A stretch of DNA of 64,000 nt from an uncultured Bacteroidota bacterium. Its GTDB lineage: Bacteria > Bacteroidota > Bacteroidia > B-17B0 > Aurantibacillaceae. The position numbers and the translations under genes were made by a program. Positions 24,153 to 33,349 of this stretch are shown here, in pieces; position 1 is the stretch's first letter, and every line of letters starts with the position of its first letter. The DNA is taken from the NCBI GenBank assembly GCA_903893815.1, contig CAITNS010000043.1, positions 1 through 64,000 of the forward strand, read 5' to 3'. The notes under the pieces were generated by a model, which made no database searches, was not told the DNA's origin, and saw only the letters and a list, made by a program, of their open reading frames with translations.

Positions 24153-27100
24153 CTACCAACCACTCTCTTCACTATCGCAGTGAAAGCGGTTTTGTTTTTT
24201 AGGTTGAGGTTTAATGACTTTAGCGCCTTTATTTTTTTCTATAATTAATTTGGCGATGATACGCGCTCGTTCTTTTTTTATGTCTTCTTGTAATTTTACG
24301 TCATCGTTTTTATCGTAGTAAACTTGTCCGTCGATGATAGTTGTATTTACTTTAGCGTAAATACTTAAAGGATTATCTGTCCATAAAACTAAGTCAGCTG
24401 ATTTGCCTACTTTAATACTTCCTACTTTGTCATCAATGTGCAACATTTTTGCAGGATTTAAAGTAATTAATTTTAACGCCTGTACTTCTGTTAAGCCACC
24501 ATATTTAATAGTTTTAGCTGCTTCTTGATTTAAACGTCGTCCCATTTCAGCATCATCTGAGTTGATACCCGTGTTTACACCCACTTTAGTTAACATGGCT
24601 GCGTTTTGAGGAATGGCATCCATTACTTCTAATTTATAAGCCCACCAATCGGCAAAGGTAGAAGCGTTAGCTCCATGTGCTTTTAACTTGTCGGCAAGTT
24701 TGTAGCCTTCTAAAATATGTGTAAAAGTGTTTACTTTAAACTTCATACTGTCTGCTACATGCAACAACATATTTACTTCGCTTTGAACGTAACTGTGGCA
24801 AGTAATAAAACGTTTGTTATCTAATATTTCTGCTAAGGCTTCTAAATCTAAATCTCTGCGTGGAGTTGTTGTTTTGCTTGTCTCTATTTGTTTCGGAGTA
24901 AGTTTACCAAAATCTCCCATTTGTTTTCTATAAGCGGTAGCTCTGGTAAAATAATCGTAATACAATTGTTCCACACCCATACGTGTTTGAGGAAATCTTA
25001 CTTGATCAGGGTTTGTACCGTTTGAATGTTTAACATTTTCACCTAAAGCAAATTTGATAAAGCCAGGTGCATTTTCAAATTTAAACTCGTCAGCACTTTT
25101 ACCCCAACGTAATTTAATAATACAGCTTTGTCCGCCAATTGGATTTGCAGAACCATGTAACAACTGAGCCGTTGTTACTCCGCCAGCTAACTGACGATAC
25201 ACATTAATATCATCAGGATTAATAACGTCGCTCATTCTAACTTCTGCACTGCTGGCATCAGCCCCTTCATTTACGCTAAACAAGGCAATATGTGAATGTT
25301 CGTCAATAATACCAGGTGTTAAGTGCATCCCCTTTCCATCAATGGTTTTTGCATTAGCAGAATTGGTAGCTTGAATATTTGGAGCTATTCGTACAATTTT
25401 TCCGTCTACTATAAAAATGTCTTGATCTTTTAAAATTGAGTCTGTTTCATTTGTCCAAATGGTTGCATTTTTGATGATAATAGATTCATGTCTGTTTTTG
25501 AATTTTGTCCATTTTTCTTTTACAAGTTCTTTAATTGTATTCGACTCAGGCAAAGCTTCTCCGTAGGCACCAAAAGGATAGTAAACGCTTCCGCAATCTA
25601 AATCACTGTTTTTTGAGGTAGTATTTTTAGTTTTACTGGTATCGGTATTATTGATGTAGGTTAATTTGAAATCAACCCAAGTGCCGTCAGCATATTGACC
25701 AGAACCATTAAATGATTTTGTTTGCTCAACATAGTTACCCGATAAACGCATGTTAAATGTTGAATCGTAGGGAAAACTTAAAGTTAGGAGGTTGTTTTTA
25801 AATGAAACATTACCTTTTGATTTTAAACTATCTTTTAATTGAATAGTGGCTGTGTAGTTTTCTTGATCTTTATGAATGCTTGTTTTATATGAGTTAGAGC
25901 CATAATCTAATAGATAGTTACCAGAAATAGTTGGTATGGATAAATCGTTATATTGGTGCTTTATTCCATTGCTCCATGTTTCGTAAATGATAGCATCTTC
26001 TTCAAAAATAGATTTAGAACAGATAAAGAAATTAGCAATCATTCCTTTTTTTAAGCTTCCAATTTTTTCTTGCATGCCTATAAAGCTTGCTGGATTAAAG
26101 GTTAATGCTCTTAATGCATTGCTTTCTGATAAGCCATATTTAATAGCTTTTCGAACGTTTTTTAAGAAAACAGATTTGTCTTTTAAATCAGCAGTCGTGA
26201 TGCAAAATTGAACATAATTTTTTTCGAGATACGCTAAATTTGCTGGTGCCATTTCCCAATGTTTTAAATCTGTTAACGAAGCTTGCTCAGCATCAAAAGG
26301 ATCTTCTACATCAATTGCATCAGGGTAATTTACAGGAATGATATATTTTGAATAGGTTTCTTTAATGTCATAAATTCTCTGGTATTCGTTGCCTCCGCCT
26401 TTAATAATGTATTTCACTTTAAATTCATCACCTACTTTTTTTCCACGAATATCATTGTATTTATCATTGCCTTCAAAAATAGAGGGTAGCTCCTGTAATT
26501 TATTAAACGCTTCTAATGAAATATTATACTCTGTTTTTGTAGCATTCGTTTTATACCAATTTGCATCATAATAGGTTTGTCTTAACAAGGCAATCGCACC
26601 CATTAAAGAAGAAGGATAATCTTGTGGAGAGCTTCCTTTGTTAAAGGAATAAAAACCTGCTGCTCTATCTTTAATAATACTTTCGTTTTCTTTGGCATTT
26701 ACTAAATTCACTAAAGCACCACTTCCTCTTACAATACCATCTTTTTGATGAGTTAACACAGCTCCAAAGCCTAATTTACGTAACTCATCTGCTTTTTGTT
26801 GATTATGTAAAAATACTTTTTGTGCTTCTACTTCGCTTTTAATTGCTTGATTCCAGCCAAAAGCACCTTTTTTTGGAGCATCGTCATTCTGCATTCTTTT
26901 TACCTCTGGCATGCCATAATCGCTGTATAAATCAATAAAGGCAGGATAAACGTGTTTTCCTTTTAAATCTATGGTAACGGCATCTTTGCTCGACACTAAA
27001 TTTGCACCTGCATTCACAATTACGCCATCTTTTACAAATAAGGTCGCGTTTACAATCGTCACATCCGCATCCACATGCAGTGTACAATTGGTAAAGGCAT

Positions 27101-27209
27101 AAAGCGTATGTATGTTGTTTGGCGCTCCATTATTAGGAAAAGTAGTTTGAGCTACTAAACTCTTATTGATAACAAAGGCAGCAGATAATATTAAAAGTAG
27201 TTTACGCAT
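24153..27209 (-). CDS. Double amidohydrolase, secreted
   Basis: 1018 aa with signal peptide MRKLLLILSAAFVINKSLVAQ. Two amidohydrolase modules are fused. The first (about 25-430) keeps the domain frame (GKHVYPAFIDLYSDYG, ALTFNPASFIGMQEKIGSLKKG) but has YSD where the metal-binding H-x-H should be, so it looks inactive. The second (about 560-985) has an intact start, GIIDEHSHIALFS, and the C-terminal signature NPAKMLHIDDKVGSIKVGKSADLVLW. Bacteroidota carry similar proteins of about 1000 aa as predicted periplasmic amidohydrolases; the substrate could be a cyclic amide or dipeptide. It has its own -7 box 20 nt upstream. Confidence 0.88.
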   Translation of the reverse strand: MRKLLLILSAAFVINKSLVAQTTFPNNGAPNNIHTLYAFTNCTLHVDADVTIVNATLFVKDGVIVNAGANLVSSKDAVTIDLKGKHVYPAFIDLYSDYGMPEVKRMQNDDAPKKGAFGWNQAIKSEVEAQKVFLHNQQKADELRKLGFGAVLTHQKDGIVRGSGALVNLVNAKENESIIKDRAAGFYSFNKGSSPQDYPSSLMGAIALLRQTYYDANWYKTNATKTEYNISLEAFNKLQELPSIFEGNDKYNDIRGKKVGDEFKVKYIIKGGGNEYQRIYDIKETYSKYIIPVNYPDAIDVEDPFDAEQASLTDLKHWEMAPANLAYLEKNYVQFCITTADLKDKSVFLKNVRKAIKYGLSESNALRALTFNPASFIGMQEKIGSLKKGMIANFFICSKSIFEEDAIIYETWSNGIKHQYNDLSIPTISGNYLLDYGSNSYKTSIHKDQENYTATIQLKDSLKSKGNVSFKNNLLTLSFPYDSTFNMRLSGNYVEQTKSFNGSGQYADGTWVDFKLTYINNTDTSKTKNTTSKNSDLDCGSVYYPFGAYGEALPESNTIKELVKEKWTKFKNRHESIIIKNATIWTNETDSILKDQDIFIVDGKIVRIAPNIQATNSANAKTIDGKGMHLTPGIIDEHSHIALFSVNEGADASSAEVRMSDVINPDDINVYRQLAGGVTTAQLLHGSANPIGGQSCIIKLRWGKSADEFKFENAPGFIKFALGENVKHSNGTNPDQVRFPQTRMGVEQLYYDYFTRATAYRKQMGDFGKLTPKQIETSKTTTPRRDLDLEALAEILDNKRFITCHSYVQSEVNMLLHVADSMKFKVNTFTHILEGYKLADKLKAHGANASTFADWWAYKLEVMDAIPQNAAMLTKVGVNTGINSDDAEMGRRLNQEAAKTIKYGGLTEVQALKLITLNPAKMLHIDDKVGSIKVGKSADLVLWTDNPLSIYAKVNTTIIDGQVYYDKNDDVKLQEDIKKERARIIAKLIIEKNKGAKVIKPQPKKQNRFHCDSEESGW

Positions 27210-27228
27210 AATGTGGTTATAAGTGTAA

Positions 27229-27236
27229 CAAATATA
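27229..27236 (-). promoter_or_regulatory. -7 box of the amidohydrolase gene
   Basis: TATATTTG on the minus strand, 19 nt before the ATG at 27209. It forms a divergent pair with the box at 27293-27300. Confidence 0.5.
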
Positions 27237-27292
27237 GCATTATAGCTTATTTATAAAAATTTGTTTGATGTATTTATTTAAGGATAAATTGT

Positions 27293-27300
27293 TAATTTTG
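27293..27300 (+). promoter_or_regulatory. -7 box of the cytochrome c gene
   Basis: TAATTTTG on the plus strand, 20 nt before the ATG at 27321. The same octamer with the same flanks (GTTAATTTTGAGC) precedes trmD at 43567-43574. Confidence 0.55.
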
Positions 27301-27320
27301 AGCTAACTAAAAATTATACA

Positions 27321-27926
27321 ATGGCTACAGGCATGCTTCATTCTCACACCTTATTTGTGGTGTTATTTACATTAATCTACTTAATTAAAACGATTTTATT
27401 ATTAAGTGATAAGGAAGAATTATTGGAGAAATTTAAAAAGAAAACTAAAGTAGCAGAAATGATTGTGAGCTTTGGCTTTTTGGCAACAGGCATCTTTTTA
27501 TTGACGCAAGTTCCCGAAATCAATAAGTTTATGATTGTTAAATTAGCATTGGTTTTCGCTTCTATCCCATTAGCGGTTATTGGTTTTAAAAAGAAAAACA
27601 AAATATTAGCAACTTTATCTTTCTTCTTTATCGTGGTATCATTTTCTTTAGCCTACAAATCAAAAGGCGCTAAGGCTGGAGAAAAAATTGTAGCTGTTAA
27701 TGGCAAAGAAATTTTTACAGATAAATGTGCTTTATGTCACGGTGATAATGGTAAATTAGGGTTAAGTGGCGCTAAAGATTTATCGGTGACTCAATTGCCA
27801 CACGCTGGTATTGTAGAAATTATTGCCAACGGTAAAAACACGATGGCGGCATACAAAGATGCTTTAACCGCTGAACAAATTGAAGCAGTAGCCTCATACA
27901 TCGAAACAGATTTAAAAGGAAAATAG
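27321..27926 (+). CDS. SirB2-like membrane protein fused to cytochrome c
   Basis: 201 aa. The first 112 residues contain four membrane helices (about 8-28, 46-63, 69-89 and 96-113) with the layout of SirB/SirB2-type small membrane proteins. Residues about 122-201 form a class I cytochrome c domain with the haem motif C136-A-L-C139-H140 and a distal Met in GKNTMAAYKDALT. It is probably anchored in the inner membrane with the haem domain in the periplasm and would carry electrons in respiration. It is followed after 5 nt by hflX on the same strand. Confidence 0.85.
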   Translation: MATGMLHSHTLFVVLFTLIYLIKTILLLSDKEELLEKFKKKTKVAEMIVSFGFLATGIFLLTQVPEINKFMIVKLALVFASIPLAVIGFKKKNKILATLSFFFIVVSFSLAYKSKGAKAGEKIVAVNGKEIFTDKCALCHGDNGKLGLSGAKDLSVTQLPHAGIVEIIANGKNTMAAYKDALTAEQIEAVASYIETDLKGK

Positions 27927-27931
27927 TACTA

Positions 27932-29131
27932 TTGAAATCAGAACTGCACTCTACCGAAACACAAGCAAATACCGCTGTATTAATTGGCGTTATTAATAAA
28001 CGACAAAACGAAGCTTTATCTTATGAATATTTAGATGAGTTGGCTTTTTTAGCCATGACCTATGGCGTTGAAACTAAAAAAGTATTTACTCAAAAATTAG
28101 AAAGACCAGATAAAGCGACCTTTTTAGGAAAAGGAAAATTAAGCGATGTTAAAACGTACATTAAAGAAAACAAAATTACCGTTGTTATTTTTGATGATGA
28201 GTTATCGCCTTCGCAGCAGCGAAATTTAGAAAAAGAATTAGGAACGAGAATATTAGATAGAACAACGTTGATTCTGGAAATATTTTCGCAACGCGCACAA
28301 ACAGCTCATGCTAAAACGCAAGTACAATTAGCGCAATTACAATATTTATTACCACGCTTAACAGGTATGTGGACTCACTTAGAGCGTCAACGTGGTGGCA
28401 CAGGAACACGTGGTGGAGCAGGGGAGAAAGAAATTGAAACAGACAGACGTATTGCTCGTGATAGAATTGCTCAGCTAAAAGAAGATTTAAAAGTGATTGA
28501 CAAACAGATGGCTACGCAGCGTAAAAACCGTGGTGAATTTGTTCGTGTGGCTTTGGTAGGTTATACCAATGTTGGTAAATCTACCATCATGAATATGATT
28601 AGCAAAAGCGAAGTATTTGCGGAAAATAAATTATTTGCAACATTGGATACAACGGTAAGAAAAGTAACCATTGATAATTTATTTTTCTTGTTATGCGACA
28701 CGGTTGGCTTTATTAGAAAATTGCCAACACAACTAGTAGAGAGTTTTAAGAGTACCTTAGATGAAGTTCGTGAAGCGGATATTTTATTACATGTGGTAGA
28801 TATTTCTCATCCTAATTTTGAAGATCATATCAATGTGGTTCGCCAAACTTTAATTGACATTGGCGCTGGAGATAAAGAAACGATTTTAGTATTCAATAAA
28901 ATCGACGCCTTTAAATATGTGAAGAAAGACGACGATGATTTAACGCCAGTTACTAGAGAAAATTTATCATTAGATGAATTGAAAAAAACCTGGATGACAA
29001 ACTTAGATCAAACTTGTGTTTACATCAGCGCTAAAAACAAAGACAATATCACAGACTTTAAAAAACTCGTGTACGATACCGTGAAGAAAGTTCATGTGAT
29101 TCGTTTTCCCTACAATAATTTGTTTTATTAG
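27932..29131 (+). CDS. hflX: GTPase HflX
   Basis: 399 aa, start TTG at 27932-27934. The N-terminal HflX subdomain ends with LGTRILDRTTLILEIFSQRA, and the Gly-rich linker RQRGGTGTRGGAGEKEIE is typical. The GTPase domain shows G1 GYTNVGKST (210-218), the G2 Thr region TLDTTVRK, G3 DTVGF and G4 NKID. HflX binds the 50S subunit and rescues or splits stalled ribosomes under stress. Length matches family norms (about 400 aa). The gene is coupled to the upstream cytochrome gene by a 5-nt gap and converges with the TlpA-like gene 2 bp downstream. Confidence 0.96.
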   Translation: MKSELHSTETQANTAVLIGVINKRQNEALSYEYLDELAFLAMTYGVETKKVFTQKLERPDKATFLGKGKLSDVKTYIKENKITVVIFDDELSPSQQRNLEKELGTRILDRTTLILEIFSQRAQTAHAKTQVQLAQLQYLLPRLTGMWTHLERQRGGTGTRGGAGEKEIETDRRIARDRIAQLKEDLKVIDKQMATQRKNRGEFVRVALVGYTNVGKSTIMNMISKSEVFAENKLFATLDTTVRKVTIDNLFFLLCDTVGFIRKLPTQLVESFKSTLDEVREADILLHVVDISHPNFEDHINVVRQTLIDIGAGDKETILVFNKIDAFKYVKKDDDDLTPVTRENLSLDELKKTWMTNLDQTCVYISAKNKDNITDFKKLVYDTVKKVHVIRFPYNNLFY

Positions 29132-29133
29132 AC

Positions 29134-30360
29134 TTAATGCTTAGAAAGCAACTCCCCAATTAACTTCTCCGTCTTAATGGTATAATCTTCATAAGCTTTA
29201 CCAGTGGCTGGCCCGCTAAATCCTGTGTAAACTGATTTTACCACATGGTTAGCATCTAAAAAAATAGTGGTAGGAAATGCCATCACGCCATTTAAAAAAG
29301 GTAAGCTTTCAGAGGCTTTGTCTTTTCCTGTTAATCCTGTTAATAATATATCGTAGCCAATATCAAAACGTTTGGTTAAGCGCGTTAAGTTGGTTTTAGC
29401 ACGTTCGGCATCCGATGTTCTTTCGTAAGCCAAGGCAATAATTTCTAAACCTTGTTTATTGTATTGTTTGTAAACTTTTGATAGATAAGCGCTTTCGTCC
29501 ATACAGTTAGGACACCAGCTTCCCATAATTTGCACAATCACTGCTTTGTTTTTGTATTTAGGATCGCTTAAACTTATTTTTTCGTTTTTGGTATTGTAAA
29601 AAGTGAAATTAATTTCCGCATTAGGATTTTTTAAATAGGTTAAACTTTCAGGGTCGTGTAATTCAAATTTATCATTGCGTTTCCCAATCCAGTTTTCATG
29701 CCATGTAGCACCCGAATAAAAATCACCTTTGGTAATTTCTGTTCCATTATTTTCTGCAATAAATAAAAAGGCGTGTGAACCGTCAAAGCAGCTTAAGTAT
29801 AATTTACCATTATGCATCATGCCATCCAAATAACGGTAATCGCCTGTTTCTGTTAAAAAGGTTCCATACACATAAGCGCTTCCGTTAGCATGCGTAAACA
29901 TGCCAATAGCTTTGGAGCTATCGGCAGTACCTGGACTAAAAGTCACTTCCCATTTACCTTCATAAAAGGTATTTGGTTTTCCGGGCACATAAGGAAATCG
30001 TTTGGAGTCGCCCGCTTTGGCAGTAAAGGCAATGCTGTTATTTTCTTTTTTTGTATGATTAATCCAAAGTCCAGTTAAGATGGAATCGCCAATTAATTTG
30101 GTTCTAAATTCAGTATCAAATATGGGCATCTTAAAATTGAAGGAATCTTTCTTCAATTTTATTTCATCCACTACAATTTGCTCTTGTGCATTACGAATAA
30201 TTAATTGGTGTTTGCCTTTCAGTTTTTTTATTTCAAAATTAAAAGGAAGTTCAATTTGTTTTTCTGGATTTAGAGAAAGCACGCCGCGCCAAATTCCTAA
30301 TTTGGGTTGAGCAAAGCTTAAAGTGGTAATAAAAATAAGTACCGAGGCCAGTTTTAACAT
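29134..30360 (-). CDS. TlpA-like thioredoxin-fold protein with N-terminal extension
   Basis: 408 aa with signal peptide MLKLASVLIFITTLSFAQ. Residues about 20-240 are a beta-rich domain without a name I can give. Residues about 250-408 are a TlpA/AhpC-type thioredoxin fold with C283-P-N-C286 in QIMGSWCPNCMDE and a cis-Pro region (MAFPTTIFLD). Expected to be a periplasmic disulfide reductase or oxidase. It is the last gene of the minus-strand glycan block (36 nt after GH92), which may or may not mean a shared role. Confidence 0.88.
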   Translation of the reverse strand: MLKLASVLIFITTLSFAQPKLGIWRGVLSLNPEKQIELPFNFEIKKLKGKHQLIIRNAQEQIVVDEIKLKKDSFNFKMPIFDTEFRTKLIGDSILTGLWINHTKKENNSIAFTAKAGDSKRFPYVPGKPNTFYEGKWEVTFSPGTADSSKAIGMFTHANGSAYVYGTFLTETGDYRYLDGMMHNGKLYLSCFDGSHAFLFIAENNGTEITKGDFYSGATWHENWIGKRNDKFELHDPESLTYLKNPNAEINFTFYNTKNEKISLSDPKYKNKAVIVQIMGSWCPNCMDESAYLSKVYKQYNKQGLEIIALAYERTSDAERAKTNLTRLTKRFDIGYDILLTGLTGKDKASESLPFLNGVMAFPTTIFLDANHVVKSVYTGFSGPATGKAYEDYTIKTEKLIGELLSKH

Positions 30361-30396
30361 ACTGCTAAATAAAAATTATTTTTCGATAAAACCTAT

Positions 30397-33318
30397 TTAT
30401 CTGACCTCTATTTCATCAATAAATATGAACGCATCACCTCCATTTCCTTGGTGCCAGTCTGGTAATTTACCAAAATTGGTCGCTTTTATTTTAACAAATC
30501 TCGCCTTAGCATTTACTTGATTATTATGTAAAAATGTACGCATTTGTAAATTGTAATCGTCGGCTGCTACACCATTCTCTATTACACCAAAAGGTTTGTA
30601 ATTAATGCCGTCTTCAGAAATTTCGTAGGATACTTGTTTTGGGTACAAAATCCAGGAGCGAGTGTCTTGCAAAAACTCAGCCGTTACATATTGTATAGGA
30701 GTTACTTTTCCTAAATCCACAATACAGTTAAAGTCTTGCCCCTGAAAACCTTGCCATCCTCCGCTTCTCCAATTAGTAGTTGCATGTTGTCCGTCAATAA
30801 TACCTTCATCACCGCCAGCATCGTATTGTTTGTTGTATTGACTTTGTATGGCTATTTTCCAATTATTTGGTTTGCGATATGCATTGGCTGTAGTTATAGA
30901 ACTGCTTTCTAAATTTAAAATGGCTTTGGCTTTAATGGTAATAGATGAATCAGATGTAAAAGGACCAGTATATATTTTTGAGTTAGCTTTTGGTTCCGAA
31001 CCATCAATGGTGTAAACTAATTTTACTTTAGGATCTGGATGCTCAATACTAATGGTTTTTTCTGTATTAGTTATTTTGGCGGGAGTAATGATAACAGGCA
31101 CTTGTATAATTTGTTTTGTAGTAATGTTTGTAGAAGGTCTCAATAAAGCAGATTTACCAAATAGATTTTTGTCATCTAATTTTTCTTGCATTATAAACTC
31201 TAATTTTCCTCCTGCTAAAATAGTGCTGTGAGATAAAATAGAACTGTTGGATAGTTTCCCATTAATGCTAGACGATTGAATATATTGAAATGTAGTAGTT
31301 GGATTTTTTTTAGAAATCTCAAAAGTTTTTCCGTTTTCTAAATGAATTTTGACGTTGTCAAATAACGGCGAGCCAATTGTGTATTCTGCTTTACCCGGAC
31401 AAACCTGATAAAAGCCCATAGAGCTTAATACATACCAAGCACTCATTTGTCCGCAATCTTCGTTACCAATTAATCCATCAGGATTATTTTTATAAAACTC
31501 GGTTAAGATTTGATAGATTTTTTCTTGTGTTTTTTGTGGCTTGCTAACATAGTTGTATAAATAGGCCATGTGGTGGCTTGGTTCGTTGCCATGTGCATAC
31601 TGACCAATTAATCCTGTTATATCAGCTTGTGTTCTACCTTCAGTTTCACTTTTAGCACTAAACAAATTATCTAGTTTTTGTTCAAACTGCTTCTCTCCGC
31701 CCATTAATTTTACAAGACCTGAAACATCTTGTGGAACAAAGAAAGAGTATTGCCAACTATTAGCTTCTGTGAAATGGTTATTGACTTCTCGAGGTTCAAA
31801 AGGAGAAAGCCAATTCCCATTTTTACGTGGACGCATAAAACCTGTTTTTTTATCGTACACATTTTTGTAGGCTTGTGCACGTTTCATGTATAAATCGTAA
31901 TCTGTTTTTTTATTTAATTTTTTGGCTACTTGAGCAATACACCAGTTATCGTAAGCATATTCTAATGTTTTGGAAACACTTTCTGATTCATCATCTATTT
32001 GTACGAAATTGTTTTTATTAAATGTAGGAATGTTCCAACTCGTATAATTAGAAGCAGCTACCATAGATTCGTAAATAGCATTTTTGTCAAAGCCAGTAAC
32101 GCCTTTTGTCATCGCATCAGCAATTACCGAAACACTATGAAAGCCAATCATGCAATTGGTTTCATTAGCTGATAGTTCCCACATCGGTAATCGACCACTT
32201 TCTTTATGTTGTTGTAAAAACGTATTGATGATATCGGTTGTACGTTTTTGTTCAATGATCGTAAACAGTGGGTGCAAACCTCTAAAAGTATCCCATAATG
32301 AAAACACAGTGTAAGGCGTAAAACCATTTGCTTGATGAACTTTTAAATCGCGACCTCTGTATTTTCCATCTACGTCGCCAGCCAATGAAGGATGAGTGAA
32401 ACAATGATACAAGGCTGTATAAAAAATAATGTTTTGTTCATCGTTTATAGTTTGTATTTCTATTTTGGATAATTCTTTTTCCCAACTAAGTTCTGCATCT
32501 TGTTTGTATTTTTCAAAATTCCAATGTGTCGCTTCAGCCTCTAAATTTAATTTTGCGCCATCAGTACCTGTTTGTGAAATCCCTACTTTAATGAGTAGTG
32601 GTTTACCATCGCGGTTATCAAATTGAAAATAAGCCCCAACATTTTTTTCTTTTTCCGACATTCCTTTTGAAAGTGTTTGAATATTAATTTTTTTAGAAAT
32701 AATAGGCTTATTGAATTTGATGATATAATACACATGTTGTTCATTAGCCCAAGCTTCGCTGATACGAGAGCCAATAACTGTTACACTATCTACAATAGTT
32801 AAGGAGCAGTTTAATGTTTTATCTCTGTGCAATAAATCAAGCACAATAGTCGCAGTATCCATTTTAGGAAAACTGTATTGATGAATACCTACGCGTTCTG
32901 TTGCTGTTAATTTTGCATTCACATTATTGTTTAGCGTCACTTCATAAAAACCCGCACTTGCTTTTTCTTTCAAATGAGAAAATTTAGTAGCGTAAGTTTT
33001 ATTTTTGAAATTACTTTTTTGAAGCGTTGGCATTATTAGAATATCGCCATAATCACTAACGCCTGTGCCGCTTAAATGTGTGTGTGTAAATCCATAAATA
33101 ATTGAATCAGAATAATGGTAGCCACCACAACCTTCCCAACTGCCATCAATACGCGTATCTGGACTTAATTGCATCATGCCAAAAGGAACAACCGCTCCTG
33201 GAAACGTATGCCCTGCACCGCCAGTTCCGATAAATGGATTGACGAATTGGGCATGTTTTGTTTGTGCTACAAAAGTTGAGAAGCTGAGAGTGAAAAATAT
33301 AAGTAATAGGCTCTTCAT
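30397..33318 (-). CDS. GH92 alpha-mannosidase with accessory tail
   Basis: 973 aa, signal peptide MKSLLLIFFTLSFSTFVAQ. GH92 enzymes are Ca2+-dependent exo-alpha-mannosidases. The N-terminal beta-sandwich starts with VNPFIGTGGAGHTFPGA, a family signature; the (alpha/alpha)6 barrel follows, with FSLWDTFRGLHPL, GNEPSHHMAYLYNY and the catalytic-region block IGNEDCGQMSAWYVLSSMGFY. After the barrel come an FN3-associated/CHB_HEX_C-like module (VYTIDGSEPKANSKIYTGPF) and a discoidin-like (F5/8 type C) module. The tail resembles that of the GH20 gene. It acts in the periplasm on mannose branches of N-glycans. It lies 31 nt downstream of the GH2 gene. Confidence 0.95.
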   Translation of the reverse strand: MKSLLLIFFTLSFSTFVAQTKHAQFVNPFIGTGGAGHTFPGAVVPFGMMQLSPDTRIDGSWEGCGGYHYSDSIIYGFTHTHLSGTGVSDYGDILIMPTLQKSNFKNKTYATKFSHLKEKASAGFYEVTLNNNVNAKLTATERVGIHQYSFPKMDTATIVLDLLHRDKTLNCSLTIVDSVTVIGSRISEAWANEQHVYYIIKFNKPIISKKINIQTLSKGMSEKEKNVGAYFQFDNRDGKPLLIKVGISQTGTDGAKLNLEAEATHWNFEKYKQDAELSWEKELSKIEIQTINDEQNIIFYTALYHCFTHPSLAGDVDGKYRGRDLKVHQANGFTPYTVFSLWDTFRGLHPLFTIIEQKRTTDIINTFLQQHKESGRLPMWELSANETNCMIGFHSVSVIADAMTKGVTGFDKNAIYESMVAASNYTSWNIPTFNKNNFVQIDDESESVSKTLEYAYDNWCIAQVAKKLNKKTDYDLYMKRAQAYKNVYDKKTGFMRPRKNGNWLSPFEPREVNNHFTEANSWQYSFFVPQDVSGLVKLMGGEKQFEQKLDNLFSAKSETEGRTQADITGLIGQYAHGNEPSHHMAYLYNYVSKPQKTQEKIYQILTEFYKNNPDGLIGNEDCGQMSAWYVLSSMGFYQVCPGKAEYTIGSPLFDNVKIHLENGKTFEISKKNPTTTFQYIQSSSINGKLSNSSILSHSTILAGGKLEFIMQEKLDDKNLFGKSALLRPSTNITTKQIIQVPVIITPAKITNTEKTISIEHPDPKVKLVYTIDGSEPKANSKIYTGPFTSDSSITIKAKAILNLESSSITTANAYRKPNNWKIAIQSQYNKQYDAGGDEGIIDGQHATTNWRSGGWQGFQGQDFNCIVDLGKVTPIQYVTAEFLQDTRSWILYPKQVSYEISEDGINYKPFGVIENGVAADDYNLQMRTFLHNNQVNAKARFVKIKATNFGKLPDWHQGNGGDAFIFIDEIEVR

Positions 33319-33349
33319 AAGGTATAGTAAAGTTACTCAATTAATAAGT

